Shown piece by piece: positions 43,375 to 52,543 of a stretch of 64,000 nt of DNA. The DNA lies in NCBI RefSeq assembly GCF_000183135.1, contig NC_014734.1, positions 2,108,001 through 2,172,000 on the forward strand. The letters run 5' to 3'. Made by a program: the position numbers and the translations under genes. The notes under the pieces are model-generated. The model did no database searches. It was not told the origin of the DNA and saw only the letters and a list, made by a program, of their open reading frames with translations. Each line of letters begins with the position of its first letter. The stretch's first letter is position 1. This DNA is from Paludibacter propionicigenes WB4. GTDB lineage: Bacteria > Bacteroidota > Bacteroidia > Bacteroidales > Paludibacteraceae.

Positions 43375-44727
43375 ATGACTAAATTTTCTCGCCCGTTCTG
43401 GGTTGCCAACTCAGTTGAATTATTAGAAAGACTTGCTTATTACGCCGTCTTTATAGTTATAACGCTTTATCTGTCAAATGTATGGGGATTCAGCGATGTA
43501 GAAGCAGGTTTCATTTCCGGAGTATTCTCAGCAACCTTGTATTTACTACCTACCTTCGCAGGAGCTTATGCCGATAAAATAGGATTCCGATCAGCTATAA
43601 TGATAGCTTTCGGATTGTTGACACTCGGATATGGAGGCCTGGGACTTCTTCCCACCTTGCTGGAAAGCGCTGGATTGGTGAAATACGAAATGACTACCTC
43701 CTTTAATGGACTAGACACCAGTCCACTCCGTTGGACAATCGTTCCGGTACTGACGTTAATTGTTATCGGAGGTTCATTTATCAAAGCAGTTATCTCCGGA
43801 ACTGTTGCCCGCGAAACCACTACCGAGACGCGTGCTCGTGGTTATGCCGTTTTTTACATGATGGTAAACATCGGTGCTTTCATGGGCAAAACAGTGGTTG
43901 ATCCGTTACGCAAAAGCCTCGGAGACCAGGGACTTGTTTATCTCAATTTTTTCTCTGCCGGTATGACATTGCTTGCATTTGTAGCCGTATTCTTCATGTA
44001 TAAATCAGTAAAGACTGAAGGACAAGGGAAAAGCTTTGCTGAACTGGGGAAAGGCTTACTAAAAGTGCTGGGAAACGGACGACTTATCATCTTGATTCTT
44101 ATTATCAGCGGATTTTGGATGATTCAAAGTCAAATGTACGCCACTATGCCTAAATACGTTATCCGCATGATTGGAGCCGAGGCCTCGCCCGGCTGGTATG
44201 CCAATGTCAACCCCCTGATTATATTTGTATGCGTAAATTTCATTACTTCACTGATGAAAAAACAAACTGCTCTGACATCCATGACAATAGGCATGCTTAT
44301 CATCCCGCTTTCGGCTCTTGCTATGTCTTTTGGCACCCAGATTGGGGCAGAATATATCCTTGGATTACACCCCGTAGCATTTATGATGATTGTGGGAATT
44401 GCCTTACAAGCCATTGCCGAATGCTTTATTTCGCCCCGTTATTTAGAGTATTTTTCCATGCAGGCTCCAAAGGGAGAAGAAGGACTTTATTTGGGATTCA
44501 GCCATCTACACTCGTTTATCTCTTACCTGTTTGCTTTCGGATTATCTGGCTTTTTACTTGAAAAATATTGCCCCGACCCACGCAAATTTGCCTCAAAAGC
44601 CGACTTTGTAGCCGCTACATCACATGCTCATTATATTTGGTATGTCTTTGTAGGTATAGGGTTGATATCGGTCATTGCATTACTTATTTACGGATATGTT
44701 ACTCGCAAAACAGCTTCAAAACAATAA
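43375..44727 (+). CDS. POT-family (PTR2-like) MFS transporter
   Basis: 450 residues with 12-14 membrane segments. RPFWVANSVELLERLAYYAV (about 6-25) has the POT E-x-x-E-R-x-x-Y motif (here ELLERLAYY), whose charged residues bind proton and peptide in this family. A second mark is GARADKIG-like AGAYADKIGFR (about 63-73). Proton-driven uptake of di- or tripeptides is the usual activity, but Bacteroidetes have divergent members, so the substrate is not certain. It sits in the inner membrane as a single gene with its own promoter, and shares a bidirectional terminator with the FMN-binding gene. Confidence 0.82.
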   Translation: MTKFSRPFWVANSVELLERLAYYAVFIVITLYLSNVWGFSDVEAGFISGVFSATLYLLPTFAGAYADKIGFRSAIMIAFGLLTLGYGGLGLLPTLLESAGLVKYEMTTSFNGLDTSPLRWTIVPVLTLIVIGGSFIKAVISGTVARETTTETRARGYAVFYMMVNIGAFMGKTVVDPLRKSLGDQGLVYLNFFSAGMTLLAFVAVFFMYKSVKTEGQGKSFAELGKGLLKVLGNGRLIILILIISGFWMIQSQMYATMPKYVIRMIGAEASPGWYANVNPLIIFVCVNFITSLMKKQTALTSMTIGMLIIPLSALAMSFGTQIGAEYILGLHPVAFMMIVGIALQAIAECFISPRYLEYFSMQAPKGEEGLYLGFSHLHSFISYLFAFGLSGFLLEKYCPDPRKFASKADFVAATSHAHYIWYVFVGIGLISVIALLIYGYVTRKTASKQ

Positions 44728-44749
44728 CAACAAGCCACATCATTAAACA

Positions 44750-44780
44750 AAAAAAGCAAGGCGATAAACCTTGCTTTTTT
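44750..44780. terminator. Shared bidirectional terminator (POT transporter / FMN-binding gene)
   Basis: AAAAAAGCAAGG (44750-44761), 7-nt loop, CCTTGCTTTTTT (44769-44780): a perfect 12-bp stem with T-run, between convergent genes. Confidence 0.85.
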
Positions 44781-44801
44781 AATTTCCAGACAAAACCTGT
44801 T

Positions 44802-45320
44802 TTATTTCTTCGGCAGCTTGGCAACAGCAGTATTCAGAAGAAAATCTACGTTCTTGGCAACTGCTTTAGCCGTATAAGTAGCACCTGTACGCGCATCTAC
44901 CTGAACGGCTTTAGCCGACTGTAAATCTTTTCCAACCCACGAGTCAAAAAAACCATTTTGCTCAAGCTTACTCACAAATCTGGGAGTCTCCCAATTTGAC
45001 AATAATGCTACTTTCTTAACAACCTTGCTCTTATCCACCAAAATCATCACCGGAGTCAAATCGTTGTATCCTTTCACATCTTTGCAAAACGAAATGCTCG
45101 ACATCGCAAAACCTATGGTTTTATTCTTGGCATTGAGTATCCGATACCAATAGTCATTTACTTTTTCTACTTTTACTGCATCAGGGTAAACGCTCTGAAC
45201 TACATCCTTATTAGACACTTCGTGCAATACAGGATTTTTTTCCTTTCCTCCTCCCGGTCTCTCTTGTGCGAACGCTACTGTTCCTACCAACAACAATACA
45301 AAAACTATTTTTCTAAACAT
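44802..45320 (-). CDS. Exported FMN-binding domain protein
   Basis: 172 residues. A signal peptide (MFRKIVFVLLLVGTVAFAQ) precedes an FMN_bind domain. The mark is DARTGATYTAKAVAKNV (about 142-158), the S/T-G-A-T-x-T motif whose threonine is flavinylated by ApbE in NqrC, RnfG and related proteins. YNDLTPVMILVDKSKVVKKV (about 83) and FDSWVGKDL (about 125) also match the domain. It probably carries electrons in the periplasm. It is not within an rnf or nqr cluster, so its partner is unknown, and no apbE is in the window. It is a single gene. Confidence 0.82.
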   Translation of the reverse strand: MFRKIVFVLLLVGTVAFAQERPGGGKEKNPVLHEVSNKDVVQSVYPDAVKVEKVNDYWYRILNAKNKTIGFAMSSISFCKDVKGYNDLTPVMILVDKSKVVKKVALLSNWETPRFVSKLEQNGFFDSWVGKDLQSAKAVQVDARTGATYTAKAVAKNVDFLLNTAVAKLPKK

Positions 45321-45744
45321 TCCTGAATCAATTTATTTTTTTTGAAATTTATATTTAATGTTATAATACAGACAATACGAAACGACTTAGGTTTAAAAGC
45401 TGTTCTCAGATATTACACAACGGACAATTGTCGTCATAATCCTTTTTTATTTTTATAAAACTCTTTTTCTTCAAATATGTTCTTTTTAAGGCCAGAATTA
45501 GAAGACCCTTTTATAAAATCTGTTGAACGACAAAAGTAACTTTTTTCTGCGCTACAGTGTAAATATTTAAGAAATTATTGTGTTTTTCATGATTATTTCA
45601 ATGAATACATTGATGTCTTTTATGAAAATTGTCGATAACTTCATAGTAAAAATTTTATTCGCTTTCAAAAATTACAGTATCTTTAGCAGCCAAAAAACAA
45701 TTCCACAAGTGGAATTGTAATGTACCAATAAACAACCGCTTAAC
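45321..45744. other. Divergent intergenic region before dnaE
   Basis: 424 bp without a supported gene. It holds a TATCTTTA box (45678-45685, one off TAnnTTTG at the last position), a GACAATTGTC palindrome (45423-45432) and a larger inverted repeat at 45698-45719. The first 200 bp must carry the promoter of the FMN-binding gene on the minus strand, not identified. Confidence 0.5.
45698..45719. promoter_or_regulatory. 10-bp inverted repeat just upstream of dnaE
   Basis: ACAATTCCAC (45698-45707), AA, GTGGAATTGT (45710-45719): arms perfect over 10 bp with a 2-bp centre, ending 25 bp before the dnaE ATG. It may be a repressor operator or, less likely because of the tiny loop, a leader hairpin. 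Confidence 0.45.
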
Positions 45745-48700
45745 ATGAATTCCTTTGTTCATCTTCACGTTCACTCTCACTATTCAGTATTGGATGGGAT
45801 GTCTACCATCTCAGGGCTTGTAGATAAAGCTTCGAAAAGTGGGATGCATGCCGTGGCACTGACCGACCACGGAAATATGTTTGGCGTTAAGGAGTTCTTC
45901 AACTATGCCAAGAAAAAAAATGGTAAGGTAAAGGGGCAGATTGCCGACCTACAGAAGCAACTAAAAGCGGAAGGCCTGACGGAAGAAGAAAAAACCTCTA
46001 TTCTGGAACAAATAGAAGAAGCCAAACACAAAATTTTTAAACCGATCATTGGCTGTGAGGCCTATGTAGCCCGCCGCGGACGCTTATCAAAAGAGGGTAC
46101 CGAAGACAGAAGCGGATATCATCTCGTGCTACTGGCAAAGAACAAAAAAGGCTATCAAAATCTGTGTAAACTTGTTTCGATGTCGTGGATTGAAGGGATG
46201 TATTACCGTCCACGCATAGACCATGATATATTAGAGAAATACAGCGAAGGATTGATCGCATCTTCTGCATGCCTTGGAGGTGAGATACACAAGAAAGTAG
46301 AAAGCGGCAATATGGATGAAGCCGAGAAATCGGTTATGTGGTACAAAAAAGTGTTTGGTGATGATTTCTATATCGAACTTCAACGACACAAAACCGACAA
46401 ACCAAACGCGGATTATTCTACTTTCGATAAACAAATGCGCCAAAACGAGGAGCTCATTAAACTGGCGCGTAAAACCAACACTAAAATAGTTGCTACCAAC
46501 GACGTACACTTTGTTGAAGAAGAACACGGCGAAGCTCATGAACGTCTGATATGCCTAAGCACTGGCAAGGATCTGGACGATCCGAACCGTATGCGCTATA
46601 CCAAACAAGAATGGCTTAAGTCGCCTGAGCAAATGTGGCAAATCTTTGCCGATATACCCGAAGCGCTTAACAATACGTTGGAGATAGCCGAGAAAGTTGA
46701 ATTTTTCGATATTGACTCCAATGCCATGATGCCGGTATTTCCCATCCCCGAAAGCTTTGGCACTGAAGAACAATACCGCGCTAAATTCTCCGAAGAGATG
46801 CTTCGTTCGGAATTTGGAGAAGGTTTTGACAGACTAGGAGGATATGAAAAAGCGGTTCGCGTAAAACTGGAAGCTGATTACCTGACAAAACTTGCTTACG
46901 AAGGTGCTGCCGTCCGCTATGGCAGCGAGCTTACTGCCGACCAGAAAGAACGTATAGATTTTGAACTGGAAGTAATGAAAACCATGGGTTTCCCGGGTTA
47001 CTTTCTTATTGTACAAGACTTTATACGAGCAGCCCGCGACATGAAAGTATCAGTAGGTCCGGGTCGTGGATCGGCTGCGGGTTCAGTAGTGGCGTACTGC
47101 CTCCGAATTACCGACATCGATCCACTTAAATACGACTTGCTGTTTGAGCGTTTCCTCAATCCGGATCGTATCTCCATGCCCGATATTGATATTGACTTTG
47201 ATGATGACGGACGCGGACAGGTTTTGCGCTGGGTGACTGAAAAATACGGAAAAGAGCGGGTAGCTCACATCATCACCTATGGAACAATGGCCACCAAATC
47301 ATCAATCAAAGATGTGGCGCGTGTTCAGCGGCTACCACTCTCGGAAGCCGACAGATTGACAAAACTTATCCCTGATAAATTTCCTGAAGGAGCCGATGGT
47401 AAAGCTCCTAAAATTACCATTAGTAACTGCCTGAAATATGTGCCCGAGATGCAAACTGCCCGCAACTCTTCGGACTTAAATCTGGCTAATACTTTGCGGT
47501 ATGCAGAGATGTTGGAAGGAACTGTGCGCCAAACCGGAGTGCATGCTTGCGGTGTCATTATTGGTGCCGACGACCTGACCAATTTAGTACCGCTAAGTAC
47601 GGCAATGGACAAGGAAACCAATGAAGAAATGCTCGTAACACAGTACGAGGGGTCTGTCATTGAAGAAATAGGGCTAATAAAAATGGACTTTTTGGGACTT
47701 AAAACCTTGTCCATTATAAAAGAAGCCCTGTCCAACATCAAAAAATCCAAAGGAATTGATCTTGACATTGACAGTATTCCGATAGACGATTGTAAAACAT
47801 ACGAACTTTTCAGCAAGGGATTAACCGTCGGGACATTCCAGTTTGAATCTGCCGGAATGCAAAAACACCTTATCAACCTTCAACCTACCCAGTTCGAAGA
47901 TTTGATTGCGATGAATGCCTTGTATCGTCCGGGTCCAATGCAATACATTCCTCAGTTTGTCAACAGAAAGCACGGTCGGGAAAAAATAGAATATCCTTTT
48001 CCTATCATGGAAAACCGTTTGAAAGATACTTATGGTATTACGGTTTATCAGGAACAGGTCATGCTTTTAAGTCGCGACTTGGCCGGGTTTACCCGTGGTC
48101 AGTCGGATGAGCTTCGGAAGGCGATGGGCAAAAAACTCATCGACAAGATGGAGGCGCTGAAAGTGAAATTCATGGACGGATGTGAGAAAAACGGTTTCGG
48201 ACCGAAAGCAAAATTGGAACAAATCTGGTCCGACTGGGCTGAATTTGCGAAATATGCTTTCAACAAATCGCACGCCACCTGTTACTCGTGGATTGCTTAC
48301 CAGACAGCATACCTCAAAGCACATTATCCGGCAGAATTTATGGCTGCCAACTTAACGCGCAACAAGGATGATATTACCGAGGTCGGCAAATTCATGGACG
48401 AATGCAAAAATCTGGGCATGAATGTACTGGGTCCCGATGTCAATGAAAGTGATTTGACCTTTACAGTAAACGCCGATGGCAATGTGCGGTTTGGATTGGG
48501 AGCCATCAAAGGCGTAGGTGAAGGAGCCGTAGAAGCCATTGTAAATGAAAGAAATGCCAATGGAAAATACACCAGCATGTTCAATCTTATTGAACGCGTG
48601 AACCTGACTGCCTGCAACAAAAGAGCTATGGAAAGTCTGGCATTATCGGGTGCATTCGATAGTTTTTCAGATGTGCATCGCGAACAGCTTTTTGTAGAGA

Positions 48701-49542
48701 ACAGCAAAGGCGAGCAGGTTCTCGAGTCTATACTTCGCTACGGAAATAAATATCAGACCGATCTGGCGATGACAAAGAATTCATTGTTTGGCGGACTGGA
48801 TTCGGTTGAAATTACCAAGCCTGAAATTCCGTATGCCCCTGAGTGGTCGCCGCTTGAAAAACTAAATAAAGAGCGTGATCTGATTGGCATGTACCTCTCT
48901 GCTCACCCGTTGGATGAATATGAGTTTGAGATTAATCATATATGCAATGCCACCACTGTAGACCTGAAAGATTTATCGAGCTTGCAGGGTAAAGGACTGA
49001 AAATAGGCGGAATGGTTACCAATTTCCGACACGGGACATCGAAAGCAGGAAATCCCTATGGAATTTTCACGCTGGAAGATTATGCCGGAGCATTTGAGTT
49101 TGCCCTGTTCGGTAAAAATTATATTGAATTTGGCAAATACATGATTAAAGATTTATATCTGTTTATCAATGCTATAGTTCAGGAGAGAGGGGCAGATTAT
49201 AAATTTAAGAAACAAGAAAACACAAATCCGGACATTCCTAAAGAACTGGAATTAAAGATTCAAAAAATAGAAATATTCTCGGACATTAAAGACAAATTAA
49301 TCAATACGTTGACCCTGACAATCCGACTTCAGCAACTGACCGAAGATTTCGCAATTGAACTAAATGAATTAACTTTGCAGAACAAAGGGAATGTAAACTT
49401 GTATATTCAGGTGGTAGATGAACTTTCGCCGAATAAAGTAATGCTCTTTTCGCGTCATCATCGCATACAGATAAACACCAAAGTATATCATGCTCTGAAA
49501 CGCGCTCAGCAAGAAGAAATACTTGAATTTCAGGTTCATTAA
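45745..49542 (+). CDS. dnaE: DNA polymerase III alpha subunit
   Basis: 1265 residues, the replicative C-family polymerase. The PHP domain begins the protein (HLHVHSHYSVLDG, ALTDHGNMFGV) and is metal-binding. The palm has VGPGRGSAAGSVVAYCL (about 435) and the catalytic aspartates in MPDIDIDFDDDGR (about 477-489). Fingers and beta-binding blocks follow, for example YRPGPMQYIPQFVNRKHG and KAMGKKLIDKM. The C-terminal part includes an OB-fold (LKIGGMVTNFRHGTSKAGNPYGIF). It is longer than E. coli DnaE (1160), with an inserted coiled region (about 55-95: KAEGLTEEEKTSILEQIEEA) within the PHP domain. An inverted repeat lies 25 bp upstream. Confidence 0.96.
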   Translation: MNSFVHLHVHSHYSVLDGMSTISGLVDKASKSGMHAVALTDHGNMFGVKEFFNYAKKKNGKVKGQIADLQKQLKAEGLTEEEKTSILEQIEEAKHKIFKPIIGCEAYVARRGRLSKEGTEDRSGYHLVLLAKNKKGYQNLCKLVSMSWIEGMYYRPRIDHDILEKYSEGLIASSACLGGEIHKKVESGNMDEAEKSVMWYKKVFGDDFYIELQRHKTDKPNADYSTFDKQMRQNEELIKLARKTNTKIVATNDVHFVEEEHGEAHERLICLSTGKDLDDPNRMRYTKQEWLKSPEQMWQIFADIPEALNNTLEIAEKVEFFDIDSNAMMPVFPIPESFGTEEQYRAKFSEEMLRSEFGEGFDRLGGYEKAVRVKLEADYLTKLAYEGAAVRYGSELTADQKERIDFELEVMKTMGFPGYFLIVQDFIRAARDMKVSVGPGRGSAAGSVVAYCLRITDIDPLKYDLLFERFLNPDRISMPDIDIDFDDDGRGQVLRWVTEKYGKERVAHIITYGTMATKSSIKDVARVQRLPLSEADRLTKLIPDKFPEGADGKAPKITISNCLKYVPEMQTARNSSDLNLANTLRYAEMLEGTVRQTGVHACGVIIGADDLTNLVPLSTAMDKETNEEMLVTQYEGSVIEEIGLIKMDFLGLKTLSIIKEALSNIKKSKGIDLDIDSIPIDDCKTYELFSKGLTVGTFQFESAGMQKHLINLQPTQFEDLIAMNALYRPGPMQYIPQFVNRKHGREKIEYPFPIMENRLKDTYGITVYQEQVMLLSRDLAGFTRGQSDELRKAMGKKLIDKMEALKVKFMDGCEKNGFGPKAKLEQIWSDWAEFAKYAFNKSHATCYSWIAYQTAYLKAHYPAEFMAANLTRNKDDITEVGKFMDECKNLGMNVLGPDVNESDLTFTVNADGNVRFGLGAIKGVGEGAVEAIVNERNANGKYTSMFNLIERVNLTACNKRAMESLALSGAFDSFSDVHREQLFVENSKGEQVLESILRYGNKYQTDLAMTKNSLFGGLDSVEITKPEIPYAPEWSPLEKLNKERDLIGMYLSAHPLDEYEFEINHICNATTVDLKDLSSLQGKGLKIGGMVTNFRHGTSKAGNPYGIFTLEDYAGAFEFALFGKNYIEFGKYMIKDLYLFINAIVQERGADYKFKKQENTNPDIPKELELKIQKIEIFSDIKDKLINTLTLTIRLQQLTEDFAIELNELTLQNKGNVNLYIQVVDELSPNKVMLFSRHHRIQINTKVYHALKRAQQEEILEFQVH

Positions 49543-49653
49543 TTAATCCATAGATTTTCTCAATAAGCATATTTCTATTAGAATAAGAAACAATTTCGAC
49601 CAGGAACTGTTTAAATACATACTTTACAAGAAACATTTTAAAACTTAAATATT

Positions 49654-49968
49654 ATGGCATTAGAATTTACAGATGAAAACATCAAAGAATTTATTAACAG
49701 TGGAAAACCTGTAGTTATCGACTTTTGGGCAGAGTGGTGCGGACCTTGCCGCATGGTTGGCCCTGTTGTAGAAGAACTGGCTAAAGAATACGACGGAAAA
49801 GTAGTTATTGGTAAAATGGACGTGGACAACAATGTGGACACCCCTAACGAATATGGCATTCGTAATATCCCTACTATTTTGTTCTTCAAAGATGGTCAAT
49901 TGGTAGACAAACAAGTTGGTGCAACGCAAAAATCGTCTTTAGTAGCTAAAGTTGAGGCTCTGCTTTAA
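49654..49968 (+). CDS. trxA: Thioredoxin
   Basis: 104 residues with the exact active site WCGPC (Cys29/Cys32) and the conserved cis-Pro in IRNIPTILFF. There is no signal peptide, so it is cytosolic; it reduces disulfides of enzymes such as ribonucleotide reductase, and likely the arsenate reductase of the ars region in this genome. It lies 111 bp after dnaE and ends in a strong terminator shared with trmN6. It is probably an independent unit. Confidence 0.95.
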   Translation: MALEFTDENIKEFINSGKPVVIDFWAEWCGPCRMVGPVVEELAKEYDGKVVIGKMDVDNNVDTPNEYGIRNIPTILFFKDGQLVDKQVGATQKSSLVAKVEALL

Positions 49969-49995
49969 TCTGTCGGATATTATATACAAACGTGG

Positions 49996-50033
49996 ATAGC
50001 CTTTTTATTGCTGCTTAGCAATAAAAAGGCTAT
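49996..50033. terminator. Shared bidirectional terminator (trxA / trmN6)
   Basis: ATAGCCTTTTTATTGCT (49996-50012), loop GCTT, AGCAATAAAAAGGCTAT (50017-50033): a perfect 17-bp stem between convergent genes. Confidence 0.85.
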
Positions 50034-50046
50034 TCTTATGTATTCT

Positions 50047-50760
50047 CTATAGTTTCAGGTAAAAATCTTTTGCCAGCAGGGAAAACTGATCCGAGTATTG
50101 ATGGCGCTCTTCAGTTTCAATCACAAGCTCAGAAAGCACGGTATCTACTTTAGTAAAACCAAATTCGAGCAACAACCGCTTGGCCACAACTCCCGGCTTA
50201 GGAAACACCTTAACCAGCTTAGAGCAAAACAATCCTTTGCTTTGAGCAAAATCCACACATTGCATTCCTTCATTTACCGGTAGAATAATACAAAGCCTCC
50301 CCCCGGCACTCAACAACTTTAGAGAGCCATTTATCAGCTCCTCGTGTGTAAGCGAGTCGGTATGTCGGGCAGTAGCTCTGTTCTTATCCGGATTTTTCAG
50401 AGAATTCACAAAGTAAGGTGGATTGGAAACAATCAAATCAAAAGTAGCAGACTCATTTGCAGTAAACTCCTGCAAAGAAGAACTTTGAACTGCTACTCTA
50501 TCTTTCCACGGAGAATTCAGTGTATTTTCTCTGGCCTGAAACACAGCATCCTGATCTATATCTATTGCAGTAATCATTGCCGAACTTCGTTGCGCCAGCA
50601 TTAAAGCTATCAAGCCGGTACCTGTACCAACATCCAATATATTCTTAGCCTCGCCAATGGGTGCCCAAACGCCCAACATAAAACCATCTATGCCAACCTT
50701 CATCGCGCATTTATCGTGAAAGACAGTAAACTGTTTAAATCTGAAATATGGATTGGACAT
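50047..50760 (-). CDS. tRNA1(Val) adenine-37 N6-methyltransferase (YfiC/TrmN6 family)
   Basis: 237 residues. MSNPYFRFKQFTVFHDKCAM (F-K-Q-F, start block of the family), the SAM motif ILDVGTGTGLIALMLAQ, acidic residue AIDIDQDA and the catalytic N6-adenine motif NPPYF (about 116-120) with the downstream RATARH block are all in place. It methylates A37 of tRNA1-Val in the family; specificity here is by homology. It is the last of a group of minus-strand genes, 2 bp after the stop of the CpxP/Spy-like gene upstream, so probably co-transcribed with it. Confidence 0.88.
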   Translation of the reverse strand: MSNPYFRFKQFTVFHDKCAMKVGIDGFMLGVWAPIGEAKNILDVGTGTGLIALMLAQRSSAMITAIDIDQDAVFQARENTLNSPWKDRVAVQSSSLQEFTANESATFDLIVSNPPYFVNSLKNPDKNRATARHTDSLTHEELINGSLKLLSAGGRLCIILPVNEGMQCVDFAQSKGLFCSKLVKVFPKPGVVAKRLLLEFGFTKVDTVLSELVIETEERHQYSDQFSLLAKDFYLKL

Positions 50761-50762
50761 AA

Positions 50763-51515
50763 TTATCTCCTATTCGTAGCCGGTTGGTTTTCCGTTTGTC
50801 TGGAAGGACTCGCAGTCTGTGTTGGAGTGTTCTGTATTCTGGTTGTAGCTTCTCTTCGAGGTTCATTAGCTGGCATCGACTGCGACCTGCTAGGTGCCAC
50901 GGTTTGTCGGGCCTGATTATCAGATCTTCGCACCGAAGAACTATTCGGATTACCGGTTGACATCCTTGCTGCATTTTGGTTATCCTGATTCTGGGTGGCT
51001 CTAAATGTACTAGATGGAAGCGTCGTTCTTACAGGTCTGTTCGTGGGATTACCATTCTGAAAGTTCGGGTTGACTGCACGATTTGCATTTCTGGAGTTTA
51101 ACTCAGCCTGATTAGTTCTGAAGTTGGTGGTTGACCTGAATCCGGACGGATTGACCTGCTGACTATTATAAATAGCCTGACGATCAGTCGAGGTTCTCTC
51201 ATAGCGTTTACTCTGTAACCTATCGTTTTGATCAGCACTAAGCACCTGCTGAATTTCAGCATTTTTATTCTTCGCCCGCTCCAATCCTTCGCTACGTTTA
51301 CTGGAAATTAAACGTTCACGCGCATAACGCAGGTTAATTTCATAAATCTGTTTCGCCTGCTCGGCATTTAAGTTCAGCTCCTTCTGTAATTTCTCAGTCT
51401 GTTTCACCGCCTCCTGTTCCGGAGTTCTTTGCAGCACAACTGTATTATCCTGACTGAAAGCCGGGAGTTTAAGTATGAGTACAAAGAAAAGCAAAATCAG
51501 TTTTACAGTTTTCAT
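50763..51515 (-). CDS. Exported Spy/CpxP-like helical protein with low-complexity tail
   Basis: 250 residues. A signal peptide (MKTVKLILLFFVLILKLPAFSQ) precedes a helical segment (about 30-100) with LQKELNLNAEQAKQIYEINL (L-N-L-x-x-x-Q-A-x-x-I/V-Y), as in periplasmic Spy/DUF4890-type proteins. The last 150 residues (about 100-250) are almost entirely Asn/Arg/Gln/Thr/Ser/Pro, without hydrophobic clusters, and are likely disordered. The start was set at 51515; the in-frame upstream stretch lacks a signal peptide. A chaperone role in the envelope is possible. Its own stop lies 2 bp before trmN6 starts. Confidence 0.7.
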   Translation of the reverse strand: MKTVKLILLFFVLILKLPAFSQDNTVVLQRTPEQEAVKQTEKLQKELNLNAEQAKQIYEINLRYARERLISSKRSEGLERAKNKNAEIQQVLSADQNDRLQSKRYERTSTDRQAIYNSQQVNPSGFRSTTNFRTNQAELNSRNANRAVNPNFQNGNPTNRPVRTTLPSSTFRATQNQDNQNAARMSTGNPNSSSVRRSDNQARQTVAPSRSQSMPANEPRREATTRIQNTPTQTASPSRQTENQPATNRR

Positions 51516-51639
51516 ATTGCCGCGAAATTTCTTATTGAAGCAACTAATAGCATAACAATCATTGTGCCAGAAACCCTTAAATACTTCATTCTGATTTAAT
51601 TCCCGCAAAGCCTCTAAATTCTCTCTTTATAAGACTTTA

Positions 51640-52407
51640 TCACTTATTGAAGTTTCGCAACTTTATATTTGTCAGCACTTTTTTGGTATGCAATGAGAAG
51701 TCACTGTTCATCATCCAACCATAATAACCCATATCATTTTTCAAAACATCAACCACCTTTTGGCCTTTGTATTTTCCGAAATTGATTATCTCTTCGCCTT
51801 TGTCATCATAAACAATTCTTCCTGCAAAATCCACATTGTTACTCTGCGTGGTGAATTTTGCCAGAAAATCAACATCGTTCTTAAGTTCCGGATAGCGATC
51901 CAATTGCGCCTTAAGTACCTCGTACGTAGCCAGTGTATCGGCTTCCGCTCCATGAGCCCCAACCAAATCTTTATCGCAATAGAATTTATAAGCTGCACCC
52001 AGCGTACGTTGCTCCATTTTATGAAACACCACCTGCACATCTACAAATTTTCTTTTCATCAAATCAATATCAATATCGGCACGTAGCAACTCTTCTGCCA
52101 ACAGCGGAATATCAAATCTGTTCGAGTTATATCCCGCAAGGTCACAACCTTCAATGTCACGTACAATCTCCTTTGCAACAGCCTTAAATGTAGGACAATC
52201 GGCAACATCAGCATCATAAATACCATGAATAGCCGAAGAAGATTCAGGAATGTGCATTTCCGGATTTATACGTATCGACTTTGTCTCTTCACGCCCGTTA
52301 GGCGAAACCTTATGGTATGCTATTTCTACAATACGGTCCGTTACAATGTTAGTTCCGGTGGTTTCCAGATCAAAAAAGACTATAGGATTTTTTAGTTGGA
52401 GTTTCAT
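51640..52407 (-). CDS. DnaQ-like 3'-5' exonuclease (ExoX-type C-terminus)
   Basis: 255 residues. The DEDDh exonuclease domain (1-180) has FFDLETTGTN (D-x-E), NSNRFDIPLL (Asp) and HGAEADTLAT (His and Asp), the four metal ligands and the catalytic histidine. The C-terminal 70 residues (IINFGKYKGQKVVDVLKNDM) match the small ExoX-like C-terminal domain. It may proofread for DnaE or act in repair. The start was set at ATG 52407 (MKLQLKNPIVFFDLE); the upstream frame adds 14 residues without support. It lies downstream of dnaN on the same strand after a terminator. Confidence 0.85.
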   Translation of the reverse strand: MKLQLKNPIVFFDLETTGTNIVTDRIVEIAYHKVSPNGREETKSIRINPEMHIPESSSAIHGIYDADVADCPTFKAVAKEIVRDIEGCDLAGYNSNRFDIPLLAEELLRADIDIDLMKRKFVDVQVVFHKMEQRTLGAAYKFYCDKDLVGAHGAEADTLATYEVLKAQLDRYPELKNDVDFLAKFTTQSNNVDFAGRIVYDDKGEEIINFGKYKGQKVVDVLKNDMGYYGWMMNSDFSLHTKKVLTNIKLRNFNK

Positions 52408-52491
52408 TTCTTTAGTTGGCAATGGGTGGAAGTGCAGACTCTTACGCACTTCCGCTTGTTATATATTTGATTTCAATTGTTTTAAAAAATT

Positions 52492-52522
52492 AAGGTCTAA
52501 AGATTTTCGACCTTTAGACCTT
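52492..52522 (-). terminator. Terminator of dnaN
   Basis: AAGGTCTAAAG (52492-52502) with CTTTAGACCTT (52512-52522), a perfect 11-bp stem with a 9-nt loop, followed on the minus strand by a TTTTTTA-rich run. Confidence 0.8.
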
Positions 52523-52543
52523 ATACTTAATATGTACCGGACT

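Noticed and set aside
47325-47876. Minus-strand open frame of 183 codons within dnaE
   Set aside because: Overlaps the catalytic part of DnaE on the opposite strand; Ser/Leu-rich shadow translation.
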